Assembly: GCF_014836495.1 (NCBI RefSeq)
Contig: NZ_JACSQT010000003.1
Location: 1-64,000 of the forward strand
Direction of reading: 5' to 3'
Length of the DNA stretch: 64,000 nucleotides
Source: Cytobacillus stercorigallinarum
GTDB lineage: Bacteria; Bacillota; Bacilli; Bacillales; Cytobacillaceae
Shown: positions 43,914-52,944 of the stretch, one piece after another
Layout: each line of letters begins with the position of its first letter
Position numbering within the stretch: the first letter of the stretch is position 1
Translations under genes and position numbers: made by a program
The notes under the pieces: model-generated
Database searches by the model: none
The model's input: the letters and a program-made list of their open reading frames with translations, nothing else
What the model was told of the DNA's origin: nothing

Positions 43914-44150
43914 ATGGCTTACGTAATTACATCTCCTTGTATTGATGAACAGGCCGCTGATTGCCTTGACTCATGCCCGGTCGATTGCATTGAAAAAGGG
44001 GAAGATCAATATTTGATTGATCCTTCAATTTGTATTGATTGCGGCGCATGTGAAGCGGTTTGTCCAGTTGATGCTATCTTCTATGAAGAAGATGTACCTG
44101 ATAAGGAAGAGTCTTTTATCGCGAAGGCAAAAGCCTATTTTGATGCTTAA
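43914..44150 (+). CDS. 7Fe ferredoxin ([3Fe-4S][4Fe-4S])
   Basis: A 78-residue electron carrier. The first cluster motif is C-x7-C-x3-CPVDC and the second CIDCGACEAVCP. This spacing is that of 7Fe ferredoxins, and the sequence is very like the 77-residue B. schlegelii type (AYVITxPC...CPVDCI..GEDQYxIDPxxCIDCGACEAVCPV). The start is ATG 43914, with GGGAGGGAAGAG upstream; the frame is open for six more codons. It is monocistronic with its own terminator. Redox partners are not specified by context. Confidence 0.95.
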   Translation: MAYVITSPCIDEQAADCLDSCPVDCIEKGEDQYLIDPSICIDCGACEAVCPVDAIFYEEDVPDKEESFIAKAKAYFDA

Positions 44151-44156
44151 TGAAAG

Positions 44157-44199
44157 TGTGAACGGAGTGTACAAACGATGGTACTCCGTTCACATTTTT
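44157..44199 (+). terminator. Terminator after the ferredoxin gene
   Basis: TGTGAACGGAGT and ACTCCGTTCACA form a 12-bp perfect stem followed by TTTTTG. Confidence 0.92.
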
Positions 44200-44331
44200 G
44201 TATTTAGACTATAGCCGGTGGTAAGCTGTTGTATGTTAGAATCGGGGATTCTATCGCATTTAACATTGTTTCGAAGGAAACTTCTTTTATTCTAGCTCCT
44301 CTTCTGAATCATAAGGCATCATAGTAACACC

Positions 44332-44354
44332 CTCTACCAATTAGATAGAGGGTA
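44332..44354 (-). terminator. Hairpin after the amino acid ABC ATPase gene
   Basis: CCCTCTA and TAGAGGG arms (minus strand) lie just past the stop at 44362. There is no clear T-run, so it is either a weak terminator or an mRNA 3' stabiliser. Confidence 0.5.
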
Positions 44355-44361
44355 TTATACT

Positions 44362-45108
44362 TTATTTTAGATTTCTCTTTAGAAACGCTTTTGTTCGCTC
44401 ATGTTGAGGTGAAGTAAATAATTGATCTGGCTTACCTTCTTCAACCACTTCACCTTGATCCATAAATATGCTTTTTGTTGAGACTTCTTTGGCGAAGCCC
44501 ATTTCATGGGTCACAACGATCATCGTCATTTTTTCTTTTGCTAATTCCTTCATTACTTGCAATACTTCAACGGTTAGCTCAGGGTCCAATGCCGAGGTCG
44601 GTTCATCGAATAACAGAATTTCTGGTTCCATCATTAGAGCTCTTGCAATGGCCACCCGTTGCTTTTGCCCACCGGATAAATTACCAGGAAAGGCATCCAT
44701 CCAATCTCTTAATCCTACCTTAGCTAATAATGCCTCGCTTCGTTGTCTTATTTCCGCTTTTGTCCCCATTTTAGCCATGTTCGGTGCGATTTCTAAGTTC
44801 TCTCGGACTGTTAAATGTGGGAATAAATTAAAATGTTGAAACACCATACCCATTTTCGCAATCATATTTTTCACATTTTGAGGTTTAGCATACTTTCCAT
44901 TTTCCACTAATGCCTCCCCATCAATAATGATTGACCCGCTGTTGATTTCTTCTAATTTAATCATACTGCGAAGTAGCGTACTTTTTCCTGAACCTGAAGG
45001 ACCGATAATTGACACCACTTCATTTTTCTTAATATTAAGGCTGATTCCTTTTAATACTTCTGTTTTACCGAATGACTTTTTTACATCAACCACAGAAATA
45101 ACTGTCAT
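44362..45108 (-). CDS. Amino acid ABC transporter ATP-binding protein (GlnQ type)
   Basis: A 248-residue ATPase of the polar amino acid uptake family: Walker [10 protein letters not shown] (about 34-42), signature LSGGQKQR (about 141-148), Walker [16 protein letters not shown], and [13 protein letters not shown]. It is the last gene of a three-gene operon (binding protein, permease, ATPase) and starts 15 bases after the permease. The RBS GGAGCGC precedes the ATG. This is a compact GlnQ-type system, distinct from the Aap-type system at the left of the window. Its substrate is not evident. Confidence 0.94.
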   Translation of the reverse strand: MTVISVVDVKKSFGKTEVLKGISLNIKKNEVVSIIGPSGSGKSTLLRSMIKLEEINSGSIIIDGEALVENGKYAKPQNVKNMIAKMGMVFQHFNLFPHLTVRENLEIAPNMAKMGTKAEIRQRSEALLAKVGLRDWMDAFPGNLSGGQKQRVAIARALMMEPEILLFDEPTSALDPELTVEVLQVMKELAKEKMTMIVVTHEMGFAKEVSTKSIFMDQGEVVEEGKPDQLFTSPQHERTKAFLKRNLK

Positions 45109-45123
45109 ACTAAGCGCTCCTTC

Positions 45124-45783
45124 CTATGCGTATCTAAATCTTCTTTCAATCCATTTAAAAATAAACGAAAGCACAAGTGTCATCAGTAGATAGATGATGC
45201 CTGCTAAGAAGAATGGCATGATAGTAAAATCACGATTGACTGCCGTTTGAGCAAAGTGTAAAAGTTCCGGAACAGCGACTGCATATAATAACGCTGTATC
45301 CTTTACTAACGTAATAGATTCATTCGCAATCGCTGGTAATGCCACCCGGATCATTTGAGGAATGATGATACGTGTCATTGTTTGCCAGCGATTTAACCCT
45401 AGTACATGCGCTGCTTCATATTGACCTTTATCTATTGAGATTAAGCCCCCGCGAAATATCTCAGCAAAATAAGCGGCATAATTCAAGATAAACCCTAAAG
45501 CTGCGGCAACAAAGCGATCAAGGACTAAATATTCACCTACGACTGGAAGCATCGGTAACCCGAAACAAATGAATAATAATTGCAATAGTAAAGGTGTTCC
45601 CCGCATCACATAAATATACGTATGGGCAAACCAAGATAAAGGCTTGATCTTACTACGAGCTGCTAGTGTTAATAAAAATCCAAGTGGAATTGAGGCAATA
45701 ATGGCAATGATAAAGAGCAACACTGTAATTTGCGCGCCTTCTAGCATAGGTTTAAGTAACGTCATAATATAATCAAGTGACAT
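45124..45783 (-). CDS. Amino acid ABC transporter permease (GlnP/HisM type)
   Basis: A 219-residue permease with five hydrophobic segments. GTPLLLQLLFICFGLP and the EAA loop YEAAHVLGLNRWQTMTRIIIPQMIRVALPAIANE are standard for polar amino acid permeases. The RBS TGGAGGATGG precedes the ATG. It probably acts as a homodimer with the ATPase encoded downstream. A terminator-like hairpin separates it from the binding-protein gene. Confidence 0.94.
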   Translation of the reverse strand: MSLDYIMTLLKPMLEGAQITVLLFIIAIIASIPLGFLLTLAARSKIKPLSWFAHTYIYVMRGTPLLLQLLFICFGLPMLPVVGEYLVLDRFVAAALGFILNYAAYFAEIFRGGLISIDKGQYEAAHVLGLNRWQTMTRIIIPQMIRVALPAIANESITLVKDTALLYAVAVPELLHFAQTAVNRDFTIMPFFLAGIIYLLMTLVLSFIFKWIERRFRYA

Positions 45784-45794
45784 CGTCCATCCTC

Positions 45795-45835
45795 CAAAAA
45801 CAAAACAGGGTTTCCTCCAATTAGGAAATCCTGCT
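45795..45835 (-). terminator. Intercistronic hairpin with T-tract after the binding-protein gene
   Basis: CAGGATTTCCT and AGGAAACCCTG pair with one mismatch on the minus strand and are followed by TTTTGTTTTT. It lies between the binding-protein stop and the permease RBS, as in the aap operon at 3613-3655. Confidence 0.78.
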
Positions 45836-45844
45836 GTTATTCAT

Positions 45845-46636
45845 TTATTTCAATAATAAATCTTCACCAAACCATTTCTCGGAAATATCTGCCGCCGTAC
45901 CATCCGCAATCATTTCATCTAATGCTGCTTGTAAATCTGCTAACAATTCTTCATTTCCTTTTTTCACACCAATACCATACTCTTCTGGTGCCAGTGATTC
46001 CTCAAGGACTTTAAAATTTTCATTTTCCTTTGTCATATAATAATCAATGACGATTTCATCAATGACTACTGCTTCGACGCGACCATTCTTCAAATCTGCT
46101 AACGCTAAAACATTATCAGAGAACTCTGTAACCTCTTTTACTTTTTCACTAATTTCATTTCCACTTAAGGCATCAGCAGCCGATGATAAGGATTGTAAGC
46201 CTACTACTTTTCCTTCTAAATCATTAATAGTTTCAATATTAGAATCTGCCTGGGTCACAACCACTTGTGCATTACTTAAATATGGCTTAGTAAATAAGAC
46301 CTTCTCTTTTCTTTCATCTGTAATCGTATAACCATTCCATATGAGATCGATACGACCACTACTTAATTCAGACTCTTTTGTTTTCCAATCAATCGGTTGA
46401 AAGACAGGTGTTGCTCCCATTTTTTCTACTACCGCTTTTGCTAAATCAATGTCAAAACCGACAATCTCATTATTCTCATCCCGGAACCCCATTGGTGCAA
46501 ACTTATCATCTATTCCGATAACGATTTCCTTTCCTTCTTCTGAACCTTTCTCCTCACTAGATGTTGTTGAGCCGCAAGCAGCTAGAAATCCGACTGCTAA
46601 AAGTGATAAAACAAAAAGCGTTAATTTTTTCCCCAT
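45845..46636 (-). CDS. Amino acid ABC transporter substrate-binding lipoprotein
   Basis: A 263-residue family 3 binding protein. The signal MGKKLTLFVLSLLAVGFLAACGS has lipobox LAAC with Cys21. Mature sequence: IGIDDKFAPMGFRDENNEIVGFDIDLAKAVVEKMG, the ligand-site stretch WNGYTITDERKEKVLFTKPYL, and the late DEMIADGTAADISEKWFGED. It heads the operon. Family context suggests a polar amino acid; cystine, arginine and glutamine systems all look similar at this level, so I leave the symbol empty. Confidence 0.92.
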   Translation of the reverse strand: MGKKLTLFVLSLLAVGFLAACGSTTSSEEKGSEEGKEIVIGIDDKFAPMGFRDENNEIVGFDIDLAKAVVEKMGATPVFQPIDWKTKESELSSGRIDLIWNGYTITDERKEKVLFTKPYLSNAQVVVTQADSNIETINDLEGKVVGLQSLSSAADALSGNEISEKVKEVTEFSDNVLALADLKNGRVEAVVIDEIVIDYYMTKENENFKVLEESLAPEEYGIGVKKGNEELLADLQAALDEMIADGTAADISEKWFGEDLLLK

Positions 46637-46776
46637 GATTAAGCCCCCAATTTATAAATATACAAATACTTTAGTCTGCTAATATATTAGAGTGATAAAA
46701 TAAATCTATCATATGAGTCAAATCTATGTCAATCATTATTTTAATATATGCAAATCAAGTGTATATTCTGATACTT

Positions 46777-46800
46777 CATAGTTACTTCAAAGTAACTATG
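46777..46800. promoter_or_regulatory. Inverted repeat upstream of the PfpI-like gene, candidate HxlR operator
   Basis: Perfect 11-bp arms CATAGTTACTT and AAGTAACTATG around CA, 80 bases before the PfpI-like gene. TTAC...GTAA dyads of this type are bound by redox-sensing HxlR-family repressors such as YodB and CatR, and an HxlR gene lies on the other side of the PfpI gene. Confidence 0.55.
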
Positions 46801-46880
46801 TGTAACGAAAGTGCGTTCTTCACATTTGTTGTTTAACGATTTACGATAAGAATAGATTACAAAGTAGGAGTGATATTGAA

Positions 46881-47393
46881 ATGGGTAAAAAAATTGCCGC
46901 TCTTGTAACAGATATGGTGGAAGAAATTGAGTTAACTGATCCGGCTGAGAAAATGAGAGAAGCTGGCCACACGGTGTCCATTGTAAATGCTGAAGTAGGA
47001 AAAGAAATCAGAGGAAAAAATGGCCAAACTTTCACTGTGGATAAAGGGCTTGATGAAGTAAGTCCAGAAGACTTTGACGCTTTGCTTATTCCTGGAGGGT
47101 TTTCCCCGGATTTATTAAGAATTAATCCTGACCACGCCACATTTGCCAAACATTTTATCGCAGAAGGCAAACCGGTATTCGCTATTTGTCATGGACCTCA
47201 ATTTTTAATTGATACAGATTTATTAGAAGGAAAAAGGATGACGAGCTTCATTTCTGTTCGTAAAGACTTAATCAATGCTGGAGCACAATTTGTCGATGAA
47301 GAAGTAGTTGTTGATCAGCAACTTGTAACAAGTCGTACACCAGACGACTTACCTGCTTTTAATCGTGAGGCATTGAAATTATTAAATAATTAA
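46881..47393 (+). CDS. DJ-1/PfpI family protein (general stress protein 18/YfkM-like)
   Basis: A 170-residue protein of the DJ-1/PfpI superfamily, whose members act as glyoxalases/deglycases or peptidases. The nucleophile elbow is AICHGPQFLID, with Cys103 followed by His104; an acidic residue near the N-terminus (EEIEL) would activate it. FDALLIPGGFSPDLLR is also conserved. The RBS GTAGGAGTGATATTGAA precedes the ATG. It is convergent with the HxlR regulator and carries a strong inverted repeat upstream, suggesting induction by reactive electrophiles. Confidence 0.9.
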   Translation: MGKKIAALVTDMVEEIELTDPAEKMREAGHTVSIVNAEVGKEIRGKNGQTFTVDKGLDEVSPEDFDALLIPGGFSPDLLRINPDHATFAKHFIAEGKPVFAICHGPQFLIDTDLLEGKRMTSFISVRKDLINAGAQFVDEEVVVDQQLVTSRTPDDLPAFNREALKLLNN

Positions 47394-47417
47394 TAAGGCT
47401 AAAGCTTAGCTAACAAT

Positions 47418-47458
47418 AAAAACCAGCTTAGGATTACTTCTCCTCAAAGCTGGTTTTT
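47418..47458. terminator. Bidirectional terminator overlapping the hxlR 3' end
   Basis: AAAACCAGCTT and AAGCTGGTTTT arms. The hxlR-like stop codon (47434-47436) lies within the loop, so the last codons form one arm. Confidence 0.85.
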
Positions 47459-47829
47459 AAAATGCCTTCTTCTTGTAGCTGTTGGATGCGGTTCGTACCC
47501 CATTCATACATCATTTCTATGATAGGTAATAACGAATAACCTAATTCCGTCATAGAATACTCCACTTTCGGCGGCATCTCCGGATACACTTTTCTACTGA
47601 TCATCCCGTCTTCTACTAACTCTTTTAATTGATTAGATAGCGTTTTATGCGATACACCATCAAAAAGTTTTTGGAGGCCATTAAAACGGTAAGGACCTTC
47701 TACACCTAAATGCCAAAGGATGACAACTTTGTACTTGCCACTTATCACTGATAAAGTGAACTCCTTCGCACAGTGGTAATAACCACTTTCTAGCTTTTCT
47801 TTTATATCTTCCCGAAGAGACTCACACAT
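47434..47829 (-). CDS. HxlR family transcriptional regulator
   Basis: A 131-residue winged-helix protein. YKVVILWHLGVEGPYRFNGLQKLFDGVSHKTLSNQLKELVEDGMISRKVYPEMPPKVEYSMTELGYSLLPII is the standard HxlR domain. Cysteines at residues 2 and 20 resemble the N-terminal redox cysteines of YodB/HypR-type sensors. The RBS ATGGAGGTAGATAATC precedes the ATG. Its likely target is the PfpI-like gene, through the inverted repeat at 46777. The sensing role is inference. Confidence 0.9.
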   Translation of the reverse strand: MCESLREDIKEKLESGYYHCAKEFTLSVISGKYKVVILWHLGVEGPYRFNGLQKLFDGVSHKTLSNQLKELVEDGMISRKVYPEMPPKVEYSMTELGYSLLPIIEMMYEWGTNRIQQLQEEGILKTSFEEK

Positions 47830-48001
47830 GATTATCTACCTCCATCTCACCTATCCATCCTTTAAGAGTTTATTTTAACATATCAAACCTTTTGTATATC
47901 TAATGGTATTTCTATCCCACCATCTACAGATTCTAAATAATGTATTTCTACTTCGTTTAGCGACTAATATTGCTGAAATTTGCCAACTAATTTTTATTGC
48001 T

Positions 48002-48030
48002 TTTACTTAAACCCTCTGATAAGATAACTT
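48002..48030 (+). promoter_or_regulatory. Promoter of the tetR-MFS pair
   Basis: TTTACT (48002-48007) and TAACTT (48025-48030) with a 17-base spacer, directly followed by the palindromic operator. Confidence 0.6.
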
Positions 48031-48042
48031 ACGAACGTTCGT
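48031..48042. promoter_or_regulatory. TetR operator candidate
   Basis: ACGAACGTTCGT is a perfect 12-bp palindrome extended by TTA on the left and TAA on the right side, lying between the -10 box and the tetR start. Confidence 0.65.
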
Positions 48043-48060
48043 TAATCAGGGGTGAGTGAA

Positions 48061-48642
48061 ATGAAAAGTGATGATATAAAGGAAGCAGCTTTGAAATATT
48101 TTACGATACATGGATATGAAGGTGCTTCCCTTTCCCAAATAGCAGAAGAAGTTGGCATGAAGAAACAATCATTATATGCTCATTTTCGCGGGAAAGATGA
48201 TTTATTTCTTCAGGTGTTACATGATGCCAAAGAAACTGAACTACTAAGCAAATTACAATATTTTAGTAACCTTCGTAGCTCACAACCAGAAAAAGATTTA
48301 TACGGATTTTTACAACTAATTGTTGATCTCTTTCAACAGAATGAGCAATTGAAGTTCTGGCTAAGAATGTCTTTCTTCCCACCTGCTCATCTTCAAAAAG
48401 AGGTTGACCTTGAAGTCATTGATATAGAAGAAAAAACGCAAGCCTTATTACAGGAAAAATTCCAGCAATGGATAAATGAAGGGCTATTGCATGCGGAACA
48501 TCCACGCATACCTACACTTGCATTCTTTGGTGTTGTCGATAGCATCATGCTTGAGCTTGTCTATATGAGTGATACAAAACGATTACAAGAAAAACTAGAA
48601 GCCTCATGGAAAGTATTCTGGAGAGGCATCTCGATACGTTAA
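48061..48642 (+). CDS. TetR family regulator of an MFS exporter
   Basis: A 193-residue TetR protein. The DNA-binding part is IKEAALKYFTIHGYEGASLSQIAEEVGMKKQSLYAHFRGKDDLFLQVLHDAKE (about residues 5-57). The start is ATG 48061, behind AGGGGTGAGTGAA; a GTG nine bases upstream is in frame but overlaps the RBS. The MFS exporter gene starts 19 bases downstream, so the two form an operon, and an operator-like palindrome lies 18 bases before the start, suggesting autorepression. Confidence 0.92.
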   Translation: MKSDDIKEAALKYFTIHGYEGASLSQIAEEVGMKKQSLYAHFRGKDDLFLQVLHDAKETELLSKLQYFSNLRSSQPEKDLYGFLQLIVDLFQQNEQLKFWLRMSFFPPAHLQKEVDLEVIDIEEKTQALLQEKFQQWINEGLLHAEHPRIPTLAFFGVVDSIMLELVYMSDTKRLQEKLEASWKVFWRGISIR

Positions 48643-48661
48643 GAAAAAAGAGGTGTTTCAA

Positions 48662-49867
48662 ATGGAACAAAAACCGTTAAAAGAACAAAAAACTGTCTTA
48701 CTTATATTATTAAGCAATATTTTCATTGCCTTTTTAGGCATAGGACTCATTATTCCGGTCATGCCTTCATTTATGAATATTATGGACTTATCTGGAAGTA
48801 CAATGGGCTATTTAGTTGCTGTCTTTGCTTTAGCTCAATTGATTACTTCCCCTTTTGCAGGTAGATTCGTTGACCGATTTGGCCGAAAAAAAATCATTAC
48901 AATTGGGTTATTTCTATTCGCTATCAGTGAGTTGGTTTTTGGATTAGGTACTCATATTTCTGCCTTATATCTATCCAGAATTTTAGGCGGGATCAGTGCA
49001 GCTTTTATTATGCCTGGGGTAACAGCCTATGTAGCCGATATCACTACATTAAAAGATCGGCCAAAGGCAATGGGATACGTGTCAGCGGCCATTAGCACTG
49101 GATTCATTATAGGGCCAGGAATCGGTGGCTTTATCGCCGAGTATGGGATTCGCCTGCCTTTCTTCTTTGCAGCAGGTATTGCCTTCTTGGCATGTATTTT
49201 ATCCATCTTTATATTAAAAGAACCACTTACAAAAGAGCAGATGAAAGAGCTTTCTGAAAATGCAAAGAAAACTAGCTTTATCGCAGACTTTAAACGCTCC
49301 TTCAATCCGTTATACTTTATTGCGTTTATCATCGTCTTTATCCTAGCTTTCGGTTTATCTGCCTATGAAACCGTATTTAGCTTATTCTCAGACCATAAAT
49401 TTGGCTTTACACCACAAGATATTGCGATCATTATAACGGTCAGCTCAATATTCGGGGTCATCGTCCAAATCTTCTTATTCGGAAAAATGGTCGACAAAAT
49501 TGGTGAGAAAAAAGTGATCCAGGTTTGTTTAATCATGGGGGTAGTCTTAGCATTTGCTTCAACAGTTATATCTGGATTCTGGATGGTGCTATTAGTGACG
49601 GCCTTCATCTTCTTAGCATTTGATTTACTACGTCCGGCACTTACCACATTCCTTTCCCGATCAGCTGGGAAAGAACAAGGCTTTGTCGCTGGAATGAACT
49701 CAACTTACACAAGTCTCGGTAATATTGCCGGACCAGCAGTTGCAGGCATTCTATTCGATGTCAATATCCATTACCCTTTCCTATTTGCAGGTGTTGTGAT
49801 GCTGCTGGGTCTGGGGATAACGTATTTATGGCGTGAGAAAGAGTTTGTTGAAAGTACAGCGGAATAA
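48662..49867 (+). CDS. MFS multidrug efflux transporter (NorA/Bmr-like)
   Basis: A 401-residue, 12-helix proton/drug antiporter of the DHA1 family. Motif A is GRFVDRFGRKKIITIG (about residues 67-82), motif C-like GPGIGGFIAEYG near 155, and the second A-like GKMVDKIGEKKVIQVC in the centre. The start is ATG 48662, behind AAAAAAGAGGTGTTTCAA. It is co-transcribed with the TetR gene and ends with a strong terminator. Substrates of this group include fluoroquinolones and dyes, but the actual range is unknown. Confidence 0.92.
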   Translation: MEQKPLKEQKTVLLILLSNIFIAFLGIGLIIPVMPSFMNIMDLSGSTMGYLVAVFALAQLITSPFAGRFVDRFGRKKIITIGLFLFAISELVFGLGTHISALYLSRILGGISAAFIMPGVTAYVADITTLKDRPKAMGYVSAAISTGFIIGPGIGGFIAEYGIRLPFFFAAGIAFLACILSIFILKEPLTKEQMKELSENAKKTSFIADFKRSFNPLYFIAFIIVFILAFGLSAYETVFSLFSDHKFGFTPQDIAIIITVSSIFGVIVQIFLFGKMVDKIGEKKVIQVCLIMGVVLAFASTVISGFWMVLLVTAFIFLAFDLLRPALTTFLSRSAGKEQGFVAGMNSTYTSLGNIAGPAVAGILFDVNIHYPFLFAGVVMLLGLGITYLWREKEFVESTAE

Positions 49868-49869
49868 TT

Positions 49870-49921
49870 AAAAAGAGTCATCATGTGTACACCTCTCAGG
49901 AACACATATGACTCTTTTTTT
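49870..49921 (+). terminator. Terminator after the MFS gene
   Basis: AAAAGAGTCAT and ATGACTCTTTTTTT arms, extended by an inner ATGTGT/ACACAT pairing, directly past the stop codon. Confidence 0.9.
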
Positions 49922-50012
49922 CTATGTAACAAAAAGGGCGGATTCCTTATTTCCTTCTTCACATTGAATGAATATGATGCCTCTAATGAGTCTAATATCA
50001 GGGGCGGGTATA

Positions 50013-50663
50013 ATGGAGACAATTTTTTACACGATGAGCACATTTGATAAACAACTGGGGGAATTCCTTGCTTCTTATGGTTTATATATTTATGCACTGT
50101 TATTTTTGTTTATATATTTAAAAACAGCATTCATCGTACTTACCTTTATTCCAGGTGATTCACTCGTCTTTGCAAGCGGCGCTCTTGCAGCAGTCGGTAA
50201 TTTGAATATCGAAACCCTAGCCATCGTCTTTTTCCTTGCTACAATCTGTGGAGATAACCAAAACTTTTCGATTGGAAGATTAATCAAAGGCTGGAATAGT
50301 AAAAGATTAAAGCCATTTTTATTAAAAGAAACACAACTCCAACGAGCAGAGCAATTTATGAATCGTTACGGTAAGATATCTATTATCACTGCTAGATTTA
50401 TTCCACTTATGCGTACAACTGTCCCGGTAGCATGTGCGATGATGAATTATTCTTATCGATCTTTCTTTAAACATAATGCCCTTGGCGGCTTTCTCTGGGT
50501 GTTTTTTTGGTTATTAGCTGGACTTTTATTGGGGCAAATGCCAATTGTAGAACAACACCTCGTTGCCTCACTTTTGGTCCTTTCACTTATCCCTTTTAGT
50601 ATACCGGTCGTTTTCTTATTAATGAAAAGAAAAAACAGATCTAGGATTAAATCGAATACCTAG
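50013..50663 (+). CDS. DedA family membrane protein
   Basis: A 216-residue DedA/SNARE-associated family protein. Typical stretches: PGDSLVFASGALAAVGNLN (about residues 48-66), GDNQNFSIGRLIKG (about 82-95), FMNRYGKISIITARFIPLMRTTVPVACAMMNYSYRSFFKHNALGGFLWV (about 118-166). The conserved arginine in ITARFIPLMR is present. These proteins scramble lipids (undecaprenyl phosphate or phosphatidylethanolamine) and support membrane homeostasis. The start is ATG 50013, behind AGGGGCGGGTATA. The terminator overlaps its last codons. Confidence 0.92.
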   Translation: METIFYTMSTFDKQLGEFLASYGLYIYALLFLFIYLKTAFIVLTFIPGDSLVFASGALAAVGNLNIETLAIVFFLATICGDNQNFSIGRLIKGWNSKRLKPFLLKETQLQRAEQFMNRYGKISIITARFIPLMRTTVPVACAMMNYSYRSFFKHNALGGFLWVFFWLLAGLLLGQMPIVEQHLVASLLVLSLIPFSIPVVFLLMKRKNRSRIKSNT

Positions 50664-50673
50664 ATCTGTTTTT
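50632..50673 (+). terminator. Terminator overlapping the 3' end of the DedA gene
   Basis: AACAGATCTAGG and CCTAGATCTGTT form a 12-bp perfect stem followed by TTTG. The left arm codes for the last residues of the DedA protein. Confidence 0.88.
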
Positions 50674-50701
50674 GTTGGTGAAAAAAAATAATTGTCGCTC
50701 T

Positions 50702-51130
50702 TCAACGAAGGTTTTCATTTTCCTCAGCAAACCGCTTCAACCGCTCGCCTATTTCATCTCTTACACGGGTAAACATCTGCCACTTTTCCTCTTCCGTGCC
50801 GATTGCTTTGGCAGGATCATCAAATCCCCAATGTTCTCGTTTCACTTTTGAAGGCGTCATTGGACATTTATCAGCAGCATCGCCACATAAGGTGACAACC
50901 AAATCCGCTTGATTTAAGATGGCGTCATTTATCACATCCGATGTTTGCTTTGAGATATCTATCTCCGCTTCTTTCATCGCTTCTACCGCTTTTGGATTCA
51001 GTCCATGTGCTTCGATTCCTGCACTGTAAACTTGCCAGTCGTTACTTAAATAATGCTTTGCCCAACCTTCAGCCATTTGACTTCGGCAAGAATTCCCTGT
51101 ACAAAGAAAATAAATGATCTTTTTCGTCAT
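50702..51130 (-). CDS. arsC: Arsenate reductase, thioredoxin-coupled
   Basis: A 142-residue low-molecular-weight phosphatase-type arsenate reductase that turns arsenate into arsenite. The P-loop [14 protein letters not shown] starts at Cys10 with Cys15 within it, and the resolving pair is in [27 protein letters not shown] is the conserved late stretch. The start is ATG 51130, behind AAGGAGTGTTTAT. It is the last gene of arsR-arsB-arsC, overlapping nothing once the correct start is used. Confidence 0.96.
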   Translation of the reverse strand: MTKKIIYFLCTGNSCRSQMAEGWAKHYLSNDWQVYSAGIEAHGLNPKAVEAMKEAEIDISKQTSDVINDAILNQADLVVTLCGDAADKCPMTPSKVKREHWGFDDPAKAIGTEEEKWQMFTRVRDEIGERLKRFAEENENLR

Positions 51131-51141
51131 ATAAACACTCC

Positions 51142-52443
51142 TTAATGAATAATCAATAACCATATATAGAGACCTAATAAGGTGATAAATAAGGTGGGAA
51201 TCGTTAGGATGATACCAGTTTTAAAGTAGGTACCCCAAGAAATCTTCACCCCTTTACGCGATAACACATGTAACCATAATAAAGTAGCAAGTGACCCTAT
51301 TGGCGTGATTTTAGGTCCAAGGTCAGAACCGATCACATTGGCATAAATCAAGGCATCTTTCATTACACCTGTTGCATTCGTATCAGCAATCGCTAACGCA
51401 TCAATCATCACTGTCGGCATGTTATTCATGACCGAAGACAAAATGGCGGCAATAAAGCCCATGCCCATTGTTGCGGCAAACAATCCTTGATCAACGGTTA
51501 TTTGAAGAACATCTGTTAACAAGCTCGTTAACCCGACATTCCGTAAACCATACACAACAACATACATCCCGACTGAGAAGAAAACAATATTCCACGGTGC
51601 GCCCTTCATGACGGTTTTTACATCAACCGCTTCACTTCTCCTGGAAATAATCAGAAAAACAAACGCTATAATACTAGCAATAATCGATACCGGCACACCA
51701 ACAAACTCACTAGCAAAATAGCCAACTAGTAAGATCGCCAAAATCCACCATGAGAGTTTGAATAATCGTGGATCTTTTATCGCTACACGCGGCTCCCGCA
51801 ATTGCGTACCATCATAACGACCGGGTATGCTTTTTCTAAAAAACAAATAGAGAACCAAAATACTTGCTGCAACAGAAAATAAATTCGGCACAATCATGAC
51901 AGTGAAAAATTCCACAAATCCGATGCCAAAGAAATCAGCCGATACAATATTAACAAGATTACTAACGACAAGGGGTAATGACGCTGTGTCAGCGATAAAA
52001 CCACTTGCAATAATAAACGGAAAGACCATTTTCTCATTAAAATTCAAGTTCCTTACCATCGAAAGAACAATTGGTGTCAAAATCAAGGCAGCCCCATCAT
52101 TCGCAAACAGAGCCGATACAATCGCTCCAAGCAAAGTCACATAGACAAACATTTTTACACCATGTCCTTTTGCCGCTCTAGCCATATGCAAGGCAGACCA
52201 TTCAAAGAAACCAATCTCATCTAAAATTAAAGAAATAATAATAATAGCGATAAATGTTAACGTTGCATTCCAGACAATTGATGTCACATCCAAAACATCT
52301 TGGAAATCTACTACACCAACTAGTAAAGCCAATATCGCTCCACCACAGGCTGACCAACCAATAGACAAACCTTTAGGTTGCCAGATGACTAAAATAAGTG
52401 TGATTAAAAAAATCACCGATGCCAAAACCACTGACGTTGTCAT
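51142..52443 (-). CDS. arsB: Arsenite efflux pump
   Basis: A 433-residue, 12-helix arsenite/antimonite exporter of the ArsB family. Characteristic parts are [32 protein letters not shown] (about residues 153-184), [14 protein letters not shown] (about 338-351) and [37 protein letters not shown] (about 366-402). It exports arsenite produced by ArsC, and works with ArsR control. It starts 11 bases after arsR. Confidence 0.95.
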   Translation of the reverse strand: MTTSVVLASVIFLITLILVIWQPKGLSIGWSACGGAILALLVGVVDFQDVLDVTSIVWNATLTFIAIIIISLILDEIGFFEWSALHMARAAKGHGVKMFVYVTLLGAIVSALFANDGAALILTPIVLSMVRNLNFNEKMVFPFIIASGFIADTASLPLVVSNLVNIVSADFFGIGFVEFFTVMIVPNLFSVAASILVLYLFFRKSIPGRYDGTQLREPRVAIKDPRLFKLSWWILAILLVGYFASEFVGVPVSIIASIIAFVFLIISRRSEAVDVKTVMKGAPWNIVFFSVGMYVVVYGLRNVGLTSLLTDVLQITVDQGLFAATMGMGFIAAILSSVMNNMPTVMIDALAIADTNATGVMKDALIYANVIGSDLGPKITPIGSLATLLWLHVLSRKGVKISWGTYFKTGIILTIPTLFITLLGLYIWLLIIH

Positions 52444-52454
52444 ACAAATCCTCC

Positions 52455-52790
52455 TTAATCACACATAACGCGCAACCCTTGTTTTTCAAGACTTTCGAGT
52501 AACCCCTCTTGACTAGGAAGCTGATTTAATAAAGTACAGACGAAGGGAAAGTTCTCATATTGTTTATTCAAACCGTAATAAACCCATTGTCCTTTTCTCG
52601 ATTCAATGATCAAACCAACATCACGTAACTTCCGTAAATGCTGACTAATAGCCGGCTGACTCATATCAAATAAATGAACTAGCTCACATACACAGCATTC
52701 CCTTGATTCAAGAATCTTCACCATCTTTAACCTTGTTTTATCGCCTAACAGCTTTAACACAAGCGCAACTTCCTCAATTGTACTTTTCAT
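52455..52790 (-). CDS. arsR: Arsenical resistance operon repressor
   Basis: A 111-residue winged-helix repressor. The As(III) site CCVCEL lies at about residues 32-37, just before the recognition helix [21 protein letters not shown]. It leads the arsRBC operon on the minus strand. Its own promoter lies in the 185-base gap shared with the second, divergent ArsR-family gene. Confidence 0.94.
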   Translation of the reverse strand: MKSTIEEVALVLKLLGDKTRLKMVKILESRECCVCELVHLFDMSQPAISQHLRKLRDVGLIIESRKGQWVYYGLNKQYENFPFVCTLLNQLPSQEGLLESLEKQGLRVMCD

Positions 52791-52883
52791 TTAGGTACTC
52801 CTTTATATATAAGTAAATGCTTATATCCTTATGCTATTTTATAGGTAAATGTTTGGTTAGGCAATCCCTTTTGTAAAAAACAC

Positions 52884-52899
52884 ATCAATTTTTTTTGAT
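52884..52899. promoter_or_regulatory. ArsR-type operator, distal copy
   Basis: ATCAA and TTGAT flank a run of T: a 16-bp inverted repeat in the ars/ars divergent gap, 61 bp from a second copy. Confidence 0.65.
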
Positions 52900-52944
52900 A
52901 TATAGCTTGTTTTTCCAATTATAGTTAAAGTATACTGAAGTCAC

